64,000 nt of DNA. It comes from Pseudarthrobacter defluvii. GTDB taxonomy: Bacteria; Actinomycetota; Actinomycetes; Actinomycetales; Micrococcaceae. The translations under genes and the position numbers were made by a program. This document shows positions 35,195 through 44,054 of the stretch, piece after piece (position 1 is the stretch's first letter; every line of letters begins with the position of its first letter). The notes under the pieces are model-generated. The model saw nothing but the letters and a program-made list of their open reading frames with translations, did not search any database and had not been told where the DNA came from. The stretch spans positions 806,001 through 870,000 of the forward strand of contig NZ_CP066362.1 in assembly GCF_030323865.1 (NCBI RefSeq), written 5' to 3'.

Positions 35195-36916
35195 ATGACA
35201 AAGATATTTGACGATCCAGCGCAGTTCGCAGACGACGCCCTTGACGGCTTCGTCGCCGCCAACCGCCAGTACGTGGCCCGCGTTGACGGTGGTGTGGTCC
35301 GCTCCACCGAATCACCGGAGGGCCAGGTGGCAGTGGTCATCGGCGGCGGATCCGGCCACTACCCGGCCTTCGCCGGCCTGGTGGGCGCCGGCCTCGCTGC
35401 CGGAAGCGCCTGCGGCAATATGTTTGCTTCCCCCTCCGCGGGGCAGGTTTACCGGGTGGCCAAGGCGTCCCAGTCCGGCGGCGGCGTCCTGCTGAGCTAC
35501 GGCAATTACGCCGGTGACGTGCTCCACTTCGGCCAGGCGCAGGAGAAGCTTAACGCCGAGGGCATCGAAACCCGGACCGTCCTGGTCACCGATGACATCG
35601 CCAGCGCGCCGCTCGAAGAGATCGGCAAGCGCCGGGGCATCGCTGGAGACCTCACCGTTTTCAAAGTGGCCGGGGCGGCAGCAGAAGCGGGCCTGGACCT
35701 GGACGAGGTGGAGCGGCTTGCCATCAAGGCCAACCACCACACCCGTTCGCTCGGTGTGGCCTTCGCAGGGTGCACCCTTCCCGGAGCCGACGAGCCCCTG
35801 TTCACGGTGCCCGAAGGCATGATGTCCGTGGGCCTGGGCATCCACGGCGAGCCGGGCATCTCCGAACAGCCCCTGCCCACCGCCAGCGAGCTTGCCCAGC
35901 TGCTGGTGGACGGTCTGCTGAAGGACAAGCCGGACATTGCCGGCCGCCGGGTGGCGCCCATCCTCAACGGCCTGGGAACCGTCAAGTACGACGAACTGTT
36001 CCTGCTGTTCGGCAAGATCGAGGCCCTGCTGACCGCTGCCGGACTTGAGGTCGTCGAGCCCGAATGCGGTGAACTGGTCACCAGCCTGGATATGTCCGGC
36101 CTGTCCCTGACGCTGTTCTGGCTGGACGGGGAACTGGAGAAGTTCTGGTCTGCGCCGGCTGACACCCCCGCCTTCCGCAAGGGCAACCTGGCTCCCCGCC
36201 GCGCACGCTCCGTGGAGTCCCTGGCCGAGGCCGGAACGGCGCCGGTGCTGGCCGCCACCCCTGCGTCGACTGCCTTGGCCGCCACGGCCCTGGACGCGCT
36301 GAAGGAAGCGCAGGCCGTCGTCGTCGAACACGAGGAAACACTAGGCAAGCTGGACGCCATCGCCGGGGACGGTGACCACGGCATTGGCATGCGCCGCGGC
36401 GTTGATGCCGCCGTTGCCGCCGCCGAAAAGTCCCACGCTGCCGGCGCGGGGCTAGAGGAACTCCTCGCCGCTGCGGGGGAACAGTGGGCCGAGCGCGCGG
36501 GCGGCACCTCCGGCGCCCTCTGGGGCGCGGCCGTCACCGCGGTGGGAAAGACCCTCGGCAGCAAGGACTCCTACACTGCCGCGGACGCAGCGGCAGCCGT
36601 CAACGCCCTCCGTGACGCCATCGTCACCCTGGGCAAGGCGGAAGCAGGGGACAAGACCATGGTGGACGCGCTGCTTCCGTTCGCCGACACCTTCAGCAAG
36701 GCAATTGACGACGGCGGCAGCCTGGCTGCCAGCCTCAGTGCAGCAGCGGAGGCGGCGGCAAAGGCCGCTGACGCAACTGCAGAGCTCAGCCCGAAAAAGG
36801 GCCGGGCCCGGCCGCTGGCGGAAAAGAGCCTGGGCCACCCGGACCCCGGGGCCGTGTCCTTCGGACTCATCGCCCGCAGGGTGGCCGACTACGCCGCCAC
36901 CATCGAAAGCTCCTAA
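35195..36916 (+). CDS. dihydroxyacetone kinase-family kinase (DhaK-DhaL fusion)
   Basis: ATP-dependent ketose kinase of 573 residues. The N-terminal DhaK domain (to about residue 330) has [15 protein letters not shown] and the substrate-binding His in [15 protein letters not shown]. The C-terminal DhaL domain has the Mg-ATP motif [15 protein letters not shown]. The single-chain form is typical of ATP-dependent rather than PTS-dependent enzymes. Related kinases act on dihydroxyacetone, D-erythrulose or L-erythrulose; TPI-like and RpiB-like neighbours favour a tetrulose. Confidence 0.9.
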   Translation: MTKIFDDPAQFADDALDGFVAANRQYVARVDGGVVRSTESPEGQVAVVIGGGSGHYPAFAGLVGAGLAAGSACGNMFASPSAGQVYRVAKASQSGGGVLLSYGNYAGDVLHFGQAQEKLNAEGIETRTVLVTDDIASAPLEEIGKRRGIAGDLTVFKVAGAAAEAGLDLDEVERLAIKANHHTRSLGVAFAGCTLPGADEPLFTVPEGMMSVGLGIHGEPGISEQPLPTASELAQLLVDGLLKDKPDIAGRRVAPILNGLGTVKYDELFLLFGKIEALLTAAGLEVVEPECGELVTSLDMSGLSLTLFWLDGELEKFWSAPADTPAFRKGNLAPRRARSVESLAEAGTAPVLAATPASTALAATALDALKEAQAVVVEHEETLGKLDAIAGDGDHGIGMRRGVDAAVAAAEKSHAAGAGLEELLAAAGEQWAERAGGTSGALWGAAVTAVGKTLGSKDSYTAADAAAAVNALRDAIVTLGKAEAGDKTMVDALLPFADTFSKAIDDGGSLAASLSAAAEAAAKAADATAELSPKKGRARPLAEKSLGHPDPGAVSFGLIARRVADYAATIESS

Positions 36917-36926
36917 GGAGAACATC

Positions 36927-37421
36927 ATGACCGAGAATACCCAGCCGGGCTGGCGCATCGTCGTTGGCAACGACGAAGCCGGCGTCGAATACAAGAACGC
37001 CCTGCGCGAACTGCTCGAAGCGGACCCCCGCGTCGCATCGGTGGAGGACGTGGGAGTGGCCTCCAACGACGCCACGGCATACCCGCACCTGGCCGTCGCC
37101 GCCGCCCGCAAGGTGGCCGCCGGCGAGGCGGACCGCGCCCTGCTGATCTGCGGAACGGGCCTGGGCGTGGCCATTTCTGCCAACAAGGTACCGGGCATCC
37201 GCGCGGTCACCGCCCACGACAGCTACTCCGTGGAACGCTCCGTGCTGTCCAACAACGCCCAGGTGCTGACCATGGGCCAGCGCGTCATCGGCCTGGAACT
37301 CGCCAAGAAGCTCGTGGGCGAATGGCTGGACTACCGCTTCGACGAAAACTCCGCATCCGCGGCAAAAGTAGACGCCATCTCCTCCTACGAGGACGCGTCG
37401 GAAGGACTTGAGGACAAATGA
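36927..37421 (+). CDS. RpiB-like sugar-phosphate isomerase
   Basis: The 164-residue protein belongs to the RpiB/LacAB family: [13 protein letters not shown] at the N-terminus (Glu replaces the usual DHAG His), [19 protein letters not shown] with catalytic Cys75, and [26 protein letters not shown]. In erythritol and erythrulose pathways, RpiB-like enzymes (EryI, DerI) convert D-erythrulose-4-phosphate to D-erythrose-4-phosphate. Position between kinase and dehydrogenase supports this. The ATG at 36927 follows AAGGAG. Confidence 0.87.
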   Translation: MTENTQPGWRIVVGNDEAGVEYKNALRELLEADPRVASVEDVGVASNDATAYPHLAVAAARKVAAGEADRALLICGTGLGVAISANKVPGIRAVTAHDSYSVERSVLSNNAQVLTMGQRVIGLELAKKLVGEWLDYRFDENSASAAKVDAISSYEDASEGLEDK

Positions 37422-38371
37422 GCACCCGTAACATCGCCGTCGTCGGCTCAGGCTACATGGGCGGCGGTATCGCCCAGGTCCTGGCACTCGCAGGAGCCCG
37501 CGTCGCGCTCGCCGACGTCTCCGCCGAAATCGCCCAGGGCAACTACGAGCGGCTGCTGAAGGAATCCGACGAGTTCGTCGCCGCAGGCCTCTTCCCGGCC
37601 AACGCCACGGACCTGCTCAAGGAAAACCTCTGGGCAGCCAAGGACATTGAAGAAGCAGTGTCCGGCGCCGAGTACATTGAGGAGGCCGTGCCGGAAGTCC
37701 TCGAGATCAAGCACGCCACCCTGGGCAGGATCAGCGCCGCAGCCCGCCCCGACGCCATCATTGGCTCCAACACCTCCACCATCTCCATCGCCAAACTGGC
37801 CGAGGTAGTGGAAAACCCGGAGCGCTTCCTGGGCGTCCACTTCTCCAACCCGGCACCGTTCATCCCCGGCGTGGAAGTCATCCCGCACGAGGGAACCTCC
37901 GAGGCCACCGTGCAGGCTGCGCGCACCATCGTGGGGGAGACCGGCAAGGAAACCGCCACCGTCAAGGACGTCACCGGCTTCGTGCTGAACCGGCTCCAGT
38001 ACGCCCTCTTCCACGAGGCCGCCCAGGTGGTAGAGGAAGGCATCGCCAGCGCGGAGGACGTGGACACCCTGGTCCGCACCACCTTCGGTTTCCGGCTGCC
38101 GTTCTTCGGGCCGTTCGCCATCGCCGACATGGCGGGCCTGGACGTTTACGCCTTCTGCTACAAGTCGCTGCAGACCGGCTTCCCGGAACGGTTCGCCACC
38201 CCCAAGATCCTGCAGGAAAAGGTCGACGCCGGCCAGCTCGGTACCAAGACCGGCTCCGGGTTCCTCGACGTCCCCGCCGACCGCACCGCAGCCCTGGTTG
38301 CCTACCGGAACAAGGCGTACGTCGCCATGCAGAAGCTCATCGAGGAACTGGGCCCCGCCCCGCTGTCCTGA
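37418..38371 (+). CDS. 3-hydroxyacyl-CoA-dehydrogenase-like NAD-dependent oxidoreductase
   Basis: The 317-residue product has the N-terminal Rossmann motif [19 protein letters not shown], the HAD active site [21 protein letters not shown] and a C-terminal helical domain [18 protein letters not shown]. This family includes 3-hydroxybutyryl-CoA dehydrogenase, carnitine dehydrogenase and L-gulonate 3-dehydrogenase. In a sugar operon a sugar-acid or polyol substrate is more likely than an acyl-CoA. It overlaps the RpiB-like gene by 4 bases. Confidence 0.87.
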   Translation: MSTRNIAVVGSGYMGGGIAQVLALAGARVALADVSAEIAQGNYERLLKESDEFVAAGLFPANATDLLKENLWAAKDIEEAVSGAEYIEEAVPEVLEIKHATLGRISAAARPDAIIGSNTSTISIAKLAEVVENPERFLGVHFSNPAPFIPGVEVIPHEGTSEATVQAARTIVGETGKETATVKDVTGFVLNRLQYALFHEAAQVVEEGIASAEDVDTLVRTTFGFRLPFFGPFAIADMAGLDVYAFCYKSLQTGFPERFATPKILQEKVDAGQLGTKTGSGFLDVPADRTAALVAYRNKAYVAMQKLIEELGPAPLS

Positions 38372-38429
38372 GTTCTCAGGACAGCAGCGCTTTCCGGGAC
38401 CACACCACCCCCTTTAGAAGGAACACTTC

Positions 38430-39197
38430 ATGACAGCATTCCCCGCAGACCGCACCGTGATCGTCACCGGGGCGGTCTCCGAGCGCGGCATCGGCCGTGC
38501 CACCGCCGACTACCTGGCTGAACGCGGCTGGAACATCGGCGTGATCGACCTCGACGACGCCGCCTGCAAAGCAGTGGCCAAAGAGTTGGCGGAAAAGCAT
38601 GGCGTCAAGGCCCACGGCGCCGGCGCCAACGTGGCCGACGAAGCGTCGGTCCGGGCCGCCATCGACGAGATCGAAGCCGAACTGCCGCAGCTGGTGGCCC
38701 TGGCGAACATCGCCGGGGTCAGCTCACCGGTGCCCTACCTGGAACTCGACAGCACCGAGTGGGACCGCGTCATCAACATCAACATGAACGGTGTCCACTA
38801 CGCCACCCGCCGGGCCGCCGAATCGATGGCCAAGAACCGCCTGGGCCGGATCGTCAACATCTCCTCCGTCTCCGCACAGCGCGGCGGCGGAACCTTCAGC
38901 AAGACCCCGTACTCGGTGGCCAAGGCCGGCGTCATCGGGCTGACCCGGGCCACCGCCCGCGAACTGGGTGAGTACGACATCACGGTCAACGCCATCTCAC
39001 CGGGTCCGATCGACACGGACATCATGGGCGGCACCCTCAGCGAGGAACGCAAGGATGAGCTGGTCAAGGACCTGGTGGTGAACCGGGTGGGCACCACCCG
39101 CGACATCGCCGCGGCCATCTCCTTCCTCATCGGCGAGGACGCCGGCTACATCTCCGGCCAGACGCTGAACGTCGACGGCGGGCTGTACATGCACTAA
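38430..39197 (+). CDS. short-chain dehydrogenase/reductase (second)
   Basis: The 255-residue protein has TGAVSERGIGRATA, NIAGV, ISSVSAQRGGG with the catalytic Ser, YSVAK with Tyr and Lys, and the acidic IDLDD segment suggesting NAD use. It is a paralogue of the SDR at 32442-33218. It probably catalyses a polyol/ketose or hydroxy-acid step in this operon. Confidence 0.9.
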   Translation: MTAFPADRTVIVTGAVSERGIGRATADYLAERGWNIGVIDLDDAACKAVAKELAEKHGVKAHGAGANVADEASVRAAIDEIEAELPQLVALANIAGVSSPVPYLELDSTEWDRVININMNGVHYATRRAAESMAKNRLGRIVNISSVSAQRGGGTFSKTPYSVAKAGVIGLTRATARELGEYDITVNAISPGPIDTDIMGGTLSEERKDELVKDLVVNRVGTTRDIAAAISFLIGEDAGYISGQTLNVDGGLYMH

Positions 39198-39242
39198 CGG
39201 CACCAGCTACCGCCAACCGCACAGCTGAATGCCATCACAAAG

Positions 39243-39265
39243 CCCGCGGGCCGCCGGCCCGCGGG
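39243..39265. other. perfect 10-bp hairpin between SDR and permease
   Basis: CCCGCGGGCC (39243-39252) pairs with GGCCCGCGGG (39256-39265), loop GCC. There is no T-tract. It may slow transcription or stabilise the upstream mRNA end inside the operon. Confidence 0.5.
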
Positions 39266-39298
39266 TATCACCAACATCACCACTCGAAGGAGAGTGTT

Positions 39299-40645
39299 GT
39301 GTCCGAAACCACCGCAACATCCAAGGAGCTTCTGGCCCGTCCGGTCCTGAAGTCCGCGATCTTCAAGGCGGCCCGCCGGCTCATGCCGATGCTGGTCATC
39401 CTGTACGTCGTTTCGTTCCTGGACCGCACCAACGTCGGCTTTGCCGAGGCGGCGCTGGGAACGGACAAGGGGGTATCCGCCGCAGCCTTCGCCCTGGGCG
39501 CGGGCATCTTCTTCATTGGCTACGCGATCTTCGAGATCCCCAGCAACCTGCTGCTCAAGAAGGTCGGCGCCAAGATCTGGCTGGCACGCATCGCCATCAC
39601 CTGGGGCATCGTCTCGGCGTGCTTCGCCTTCGTGCAGGGCGAGACGTCGTTCGTGATCCTGCGTTTCCTCCTGGGCGTGACTGAAGCCGGCCTGTTCCCC
39701 GGCGTGATCATGTACCTGGCTGAATGGTTCCCCAACAAGGTGCGCGTGCAGATGTTCGCCATTTTCTATCTGGCCCAGCCGTTCTCCCAGATGATCGGCA
39801 ACCCGCTGTCGGGCTGGCTGATCAACATCGGCGACCAAGTGCCCGGCCTGCGCGGCTGGCAGGTCATGTTCTTCGTCGAAGGCCTCCTGGCCGTCCTGGC
39901 AGGCATTGCGGCGTTCTTCTTCCTGATCAACGGCCCGGAGAAGGCCAAGTTCCTCAGCAACGACGAGAAATACGCGTTGAAGGAAGTCATGGCCCTGGAA
40001 GACACCGTCAAGGACGAGCACGGCCCGCGCGGCATCCTGGCGGCGCTGCGCAACGGCCGCGTCTGGTACTTCACCATCATCTACTTCTGCCTGCAGGTCG
40101 CCGTCTATGGCGTGACGTTCTTCCTGCCGCAGCAGGTGTCCTCGCTGACCGGGCAGAAGGTGGGGCTCGCCGTGGGCCTGCTGATTGCCGTCCCGTGGTT
40201 CTTCGGCATCTTCTCCTGCTATTTCATCGGAAAGGCCGCGGACACCGTAGCCAAGCGCCGCAAGTTCGGCACCATCCTGTTCATTTCCACCGGCCTGTGC
40301 ATCTTCGGGTCGGCTTGGGCGGGAACCAACCACCAGCCGGTGCTGGGCATGATCTTCATTACCCTGGCAGTCTGCAGCTTCCTGGCCGTCGGCCCGGTGG
40401 TCTGGGCCTATCCCACCGCGTTCCTCGCAGGTTCAGCTGCTGCCGCCGGCATCGGCCTCATCAACTCCCTGGGTAACCTGGGCGGCTTCGTGGCGCCGAT
40501 CCTCCGGACCGCCGTCAACGAAGCGACCGGCTCCCCGACGGGTTCCATGGGCGTCTACGCCCTGGGTGTCCTGCCGTTCGTGGCGGCGGCGATGATGTTC
40601 GCCACCCGGCGGTTCAAGAACAAGGCCGACGACCTGCTCGACTGA
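39299..40645 (+). CDS. MFS transporter, ACS type (second)
   Basis: The 448-residue protein has twelve predicted helices and the ACS-type motif FLDRTNVGFAEAALG followed by FALGAGIFFIGYAIFEIPSN. It is related to the permease at 31083. The GTG at 39299 has AAGGAG upstream. It lies between the second SDR and the TPI-like gene, and so should import that pathway's substrate. A sugar acid or tetrulose is an inference. Confidence 0.88.
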   Translation: MSETTATSKELLARPVLKSAIFKAARRLMPMLVILYVVSFLDRTNVGFAEAALGTDKGVSAAAFALGAGIFFIGYAIFEIPSNLLLKKVGAKIWLARIAITWGIVSACFAFVQGETSFVILRFLLGVTEAGLFPGVIMYLAEWFPNKVRVQMFAIFYLAQPFSQMIGNPLSGWLINIGDQVPGLRGWQVMFFVEGLLAVLAGIAAFFFLINGPEKAKFLSNDEKYALKEVMALEDTVKDEHGPRGILAALRNGRVWYFTIIYFCLQVAVYGVTFFLPQQVSSLTGQKVGLAVGLLIAVPWFFGIFSCYFIGKAADTVAKRRKFGTILFISTGLCIFGSAWAGTNHQPVLGMIFITLAVCSFLAVGPVVWAYPTAFLAGSAAAAGIGLINSLGNLGGFVAPILRTAVNEATGSPTGSMGVYALGVLPFVAAAMMFATRRFKNKADDLLD

Positions 40646-40675
40646 GCAGGTCTGCACCATCCACGCAAGGAAACC

Positions 40676-41476
40676 ATGAGCACCTCCGGCAGCAACGCAG
40701 GCAACGGCACCATCTACGTCGGTGTCAGCACCAAAATGTACCTGGGTTACCAGGCAAGCCTGCGCTGGCTGTCGGAGGTGCGCTCCATTGTGGATGACAG
40801 GCCGGCACTGGCTGGTAATCCGCCGGTCCGGGTCTTCGTCATCCCATCTTTCCCGGTCCTGGAGCCCGCCACTCGGATCCTGGCCGGCTCACCCGTGCTG
40901 CTTGGAGCGCAGAACTGCGCCTGGGGGGACGGGCCCCTGACTGGAGAAGTCAGCCCCGGGATGCTCGCCGAACTCGGCGTCTCGCTCGTCGAGATCGGCC
41001 ATGCCGAACGCCGCAAACTCTTCGCCGAAGACGACGCCACGGTGGCACGCAAGGTGCGCGCCGCCGTCGGCCATTCCCTCACCCCGCTGCTCTGTATTGG
41101 TGAGCCGGAAAGGCTCGACGCCGGAGCTGCCGCCGCCTTCTGCGTCGAGCAGGTCCGGGCCGCCACGGGCGGCGATACCGCACTGCTCAGTCGCCTGGTC
41201 CTGGCCTACGAGCCGGTTTGGGCTATCGGCGCACAGGAACCTGCGCCGGCGCAGCACGTGAACGCCGTCCTGGCGCAGATCCGTGCCGAACTGGGCCCGG
41301 ACTGTCCCCTCATCTACGGCGGCAGCGCCGGCCCCGGGCTGCTTCCCCAACTACCGGGCGCGGACGGACTCTTCCTGGGCCGCTTTGCCCACGACGCCGC
41401 CAACCTGGGCCGCGTCCTGGACGAAGCCCTCGTCCTTGCCCAGACCCGCGGCTCAGACCCGCGCGCCCGCCAGTAA
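40676..41476 (+). CDS. triosephosphate-isomerase-like enzyme (probable tetrulose-phosphate isomerase)
   Basis: The 266 residues keep the TPI catalytic set: Lys20 in VSTKMYLGYQ, His109 in EIGHAERR and Glu179 in AYEPVWAIG, plus GGSAGPGLL for phosphate. The usual Asn of the NxK motif is Ser (STK rather than NWK). TPI-family enzymes EryH and LerI interconvert L-erythrulose-1-phosphate and D-erythrulose-4-phosphate. A housekeeping TPI is less likely because it would sit with gap and pgk. The last 24 bases overlap the convergent SRPBCC gene. Confidence 0.85.
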   Translation: MSTSGSNAGNGTIYVGVSTKMYLGYQASLRWLSEVRSIVDDRPALAGNPPVRVFVIPSFPVLEPATRILAGSPVLLGAQNCAWGDGPLTGEVSPGMLAELGVSLVEIGHAERRKLFAEDDATVARKVRAAVGHSLTPLLCIGEPERLDAGAAAAFCVEQVRAATGGDTALLSRLVLAYEPVWAIGAQEPAPAQHVNAVLAQIRAELGPDCPLIYGGSAGPGLLPQLPGADGLFLGRFAHDAANLGRVLDEALVLAQTRGSDPRARQ

Positions 41477-41938
41477 TTCTTCAAGCCGCTCGTAGCCTTC
41501 GCTCAAGCCGCCTTCCATTCCCGACTGGGCCATGCCATCGCGCGCCTCCTGGCTGGGGTATACCGAATGCCCCCGCAACCGGGTTCGCCCGTTGCCCAGG
41601 TCCTCGAACGTCATGAAGTCCAGGCTGACCACATCCGGGTACCCGCCGAACTCAAAGGTCTGCAGGGCGAACTCATTCTCGCGCACCGTGTGGAAGATGC
41701 CACGGAACTCGTACGGCACCCCGTCGGGACCGGTATGGATGTACCGGTAGCTCCCGCCCGTGCGGAAATCGTAGTGGTCCATGTCCATCTTCATGCCCCG
41801 CGGGCCCAGCCACTGGACAATCAGGTCCGGCTCTTTGTGTGCGCGGAACACATCCGCCACCGGGAAATCGAACCCTCGCTCGTAATCGATAAAGGGAACG
41901 CCCTCAGGAACGCTGAGTTTCAGGGAATTGCTCATCAT
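41453..41938 (-). CDS. SRPBCC/AHSA1-family protein
   Basis: The 161-residue protein has a START-like hydrophobic-cavity fold: FDFPVADVFRAHKEPDLIVQWLGPRG, TGGSYRYIHTGPDG, LDFMTFEDLGNGRTRL. It is co-transcribed with an ArsR regulator upstream, a pairing that is common in actinobacteria, and may bind a small hydrophobic ligand. The start is ATG 41938 or 41935; AAGGAG is closer to ideal spacing for the second. Confidence 0.87.
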   Translation of the reverse strand: MMSNSLKLSVPEGVPFIDYERGFDFPVADVFRAHKEPDLIVQWLGPRGMKMDMDHYDFRTGGSYRYIHTGPDGVPYEFRGIFHTVRENEFALQTFEFGGYPDVVSLDFMTFEDLGNGRTRLRGHSVYPSQEARDGMAQSGMEGGLSEGYERLEELLAGARV

Positions 41939-42297
41939 GACTCCTTGGAGGATTGGCCGCCGCTCGCGGCCGCCTGTGATGCTGATGCCAGCGCGGCGTC
42001 GAGGTTGCGGAACTGACTTTCGCGGACCAAGCGGTACTGGTCAATCCACGCAGTAAGTGCCTCAAGCCGTGCCGGGTTCAGGTGCACGGGCCGGCGCTGG
42101 GCATCCCGGCTGCGGGTGACCAGTTGCGCCTGCTCGAGTACCTGGATGTGCTTCGAGACTGCCTGCTTGGAAATCTCGAACGGGTCCGCCAATTCATTGA
42201 CGGTTGCAGGACCCCTGCTCAGCCGGGCGATGATGCTGCGGCGGACAGGGTCTGCCAGGGCCATGAAAGCCGCATCCAGAGCCATGTCGTCGGACAT
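41935..42297 (-). CDS. ArsR-family transcriptional regulator
   Basis: The 120-residue winged-helix protein has ADPVRRSIIARLSRGPATVNELADPF and the recognition helix ISKQAVSKHIQVLEQAQLV. It lacks the cysteine motif of metal-sensing members. The start ATG 42297 follows GAGAGG; a frame extension to 42324 is not needed. The operator is probably the dyad at 42336-42353. Confidence 0.88.
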   Translation of the reverse strand: MSDDMALDAAFMALADPVRRSIIARLSRGPATVNELADPFEISKQAVSKHIQVLEQAQLVTRSRDAQRRPVHLNPARLEALTAWIDQYRLVRESQFRNLDAALASASQAAASGGQSSKES

Positions 42298-42335
42298 CGT
42301 GCCAGCCTCTCGAATCCTAATCAACTTACTTGTTT

Positions 42336-42353
42336 ATCAACCTTTCGGTTGAT
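42336..42353. promoter_or_regulatory. dyad upstream of the ArsR gene
   Basis: ATCAACC (42336-42342) is the inverted repeat of GGTTGAT (42347-42353) around TTTC. A second ATCAAC half-site (42320-42325 region) is nearby. It is likely the autoregulatory operator. Confidence 0.5.
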
Positions 42354-42410
42354 TAATGCTAGGCCTGCCGCGTCCGCGGCGCAAGGGGCCTTGTTTCTTC
42401 GGAAACCGCT

Positions 42411-42433
42411 TTGTTAGTATGTCAATACAAACT
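42411..42433 (+). promoter_or_regulatory. probable IolR operator, site 1
   Basis: The site contains TATGTCAATACAAAC (42418-42432). The full 23-base block matches the site at 42900-42922 at 21 of 23 positions. It is 18 bases ahead of the tautomerase start. Confidence 0.65.
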
Positions 42434-42450
42434 AGCAAGGGAGAAACCTT

Positions 42451-42855
42451 ATGCCACTGGTACGCATCGACGTCAACAAAGGGCGCACCGCGGAGGACCT
42501 GCAGCAGCTCAGCCGCGGAGTTCACGACGCCATCCTCGCCGAGTACGGCATTCCGGAGCGCGACTACTTCCACATCCTCACCGAACACCCGCAGGGCCAG
42601 ATCTTCGCCCAGGATGCAGGGTTGGGATTCGAGCGCACCGGGGGAGTAGTGATGATCCAGATCTTCACCCAAGGCGGACGCTCGCAGGAGGCCAAGCAGC
42701 GGCTGTTCGCTGCAGTTGCCGAAAAGCTCGCCGCAGTGGGCGTTGCCGGTGAGGACGTTTTCATTGGCTACGTCGAAAACACTGCCGGTGACTGGTCGTT
42801 CGGCTTCGGCAAGGCCCAGTACGTAACGGGCGAATTGGCCGTTCCGAAGAAGTAG
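42451..42855 (+). CDS. tautomerase-family protein
   Basis: The 134-residue protein starts MPLVRIDVNKGR, so Pro2 becomes the catalytic N-terminal proline of the 4-oxalocrotonate tautomerase/MIF superfamily. It spans two beta-alpha-beta units, as in MSAD-like members. ATG 42451 has AAGGGAG upstream. The gene has an operator almost identical to the one before iolC, so it is predicted to be induced with inositol genes, although no tautomerase step is known in that pathway. Confidence 0.88.
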   Translation: MPLVRIDVNKGRTAEDLQQLSRGVHDAILAEYGIPERDYFHILTEHPQGQIFAQDAGLGFERTGGVVMIQIFTQGGRSQEAKQRLFAAVAEKLAAVGVAGEDVFIGYVENTAGDWSFGFGKAQYVTGELAVPKK

Positions 42856-42860
42856 CCTCC

Positions 42861-42886
42861 GCGCCCATCAATTGGGGGATGGGCGC
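42861..42886 (+). terminator. hairpin after the tautomerase gene
   Basis: GCGCCCATC (42861-42869) pairs perfectly with GATGGGCGC (42878-42886) around AATTGGGG. No T-tract follows, so termination is plausible but not certain. Confidence 0.5.
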
Positions 42887-42899
42887 CATTCAAGCGTAG

Positions 42900-42922
42900 T
42901 TGTAAGTATGTCAGTACAAACT
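42900..42922 (+). promoter_or_regulatory. probable IolR operator, site 2
   Basis: The site contains TATGTCAGTACAAAC (42907-42921) and is 122 bases ahead of iolC. TTGACA follows at 42925-42930 and may be the -35. Further along the leader, AGTTCCGGAACT (42982-42993) is a perfect palindrome and GGAACTC/GAGTTCC (42988-43019) an alternative hairpin. Confidence 0.65.
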
Positions 42923-43043
42923 TTTGACAGGACATTTGATCTAGGGCAAAGTAGTGCCTGTGGCCCACACCACGGCCTGCCAGTTCCGGAACTCCTGCCC
43001 CTCAAAGGACTCGAGTTCCACACCAGAAAGGTCCACGATTCCC

Positions 43044-44054
43044 GTGACCCACGAGCTTCTTACGATCGGGCGCATCAGCGTTGATATCTACCCGAACGAC
43101 ATTGGGGTCGGCCTGGAGGATGTCAATTCCTTCGGCAAGTACCTGGGCGGTTCGCCGTCGAACGTCGCTGTTGCTGCTGCCCGCCACGGGCGCCGGACGG
43201 GCGTCATTACCCGCACCGGGGACGACCCGTTCGGGGCCTACTTGCACCGCGAGCTTCGCAAGTTCAACGTGGACGACACCTTCGTGACGCCGGTCAAAGA
43301 CTGGCCCACGGCCGTGACGTTCTGTGCAATCAAGCCGGCGACCGATGAGTTCCCGCTCTATTTCTACGGCCGCTTTCCCACCGCACCGGACCTGCAGATC
43401 AAGGCTGAAGAGCTGGACCTGGACGCCATCCGCGGGGCCGGCATCTTTTGGTCCACCGTGACCGGCCTCTGTCAGGAGCCCTCGCGCTCAGCACACCTCG
43501 CTGCCCATGAGGCCCGTCCCCGCACCGGCCTGGCCGAGGGGCAGTTCACCATCCTGGACCTGGACTACCGGCCGATGTTCTGGTCCTCCGAGGAAGAGGC
43601 CCGCGCCGACGTGGCCAAGATCCTCCCGCATGTCACCGTCGCCATCGGCAATGACAAGGAATGCGCCGTCGCCGTGGGTGAAGGGACGCCTGAGGAGCAG
43701 GCGGACCGATTGCTGGCTGCCGGCGTGGAAATCGCCGTCGTCAAGCTCGGGCCGGACGGCGTGATGGCCAAGACCCGCACCGAGCGCGTGGTCTCCGCCC
43801 CCGTCCCCGTCGAAACCCTCAACGGCCTGGGGGCCGGCGACTCCTTCGGCGGCGCCTTCTGCCACGGGCTGCTGTCCGGCTGGCCCCTGGCCCAGGTCCT
43901 GGACTACGCCAACGCCGCGGGTGCCATCGTCGCCTCCCGCCTCTCCTGCGCCGATGCCATGCCGACGCCGGACGAGGTCACCTCCCTGCTGGCCGAACGC
44001 GGACGCCCGGTTCCCGGCACCGCTCAGCTTGCCACCGAAGGAGCAGCACTGTGA
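43044..44054 (+). CDS. iolC: 5-dehydro-2-deoxygluconokinase
   Basis: PfkB-family sugar kinase that phosphorylates 5-dehydro-2-deoxygluconate. The 336-residue product begins THELLTIGRISVDIYPNDIG, has the first PfkB signature GKYLGGSPSNVAVAAARHGRR (shortened here to GGSPSNVAVAAARHG) and the second with the catalytic Asp, LNGLGAGDSFGGAF. GTG 43044 is the family start; the frame extends back to 42954 only because the leader is open. It overlaps the next gene by 4 bases. Confidence 0.93.
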   Translation: MTHELLTIGRISVDIYPNDIGVGLEDVNSFGKYLGGSPSNVAVAAARHGRRTGVITRTGDDPFGAYLHRELRKFNVDDTFVTPVKDWPTAVTFCAIKPATDEFPLYFYGRFPTAPDLQIKAEELDLDAIRGAGIFWSTVTGLCQEPSRSAHLAAHEARPRTGLAEGQFTILDLDYRPMFWSSEEEARADVAKILPHVTVAIGNDKECAVAVGEGTPEEQADRLLAAGVEIAVVKLGPDGVMAKTRTERVVSAPVPVETLNGLGAGDSFGGAFCHGLLSGWPLAQVLDYANAAGAIVASRLSCADAMPTPDEVTSLLAERGRPVPGTAQLATEGAAL

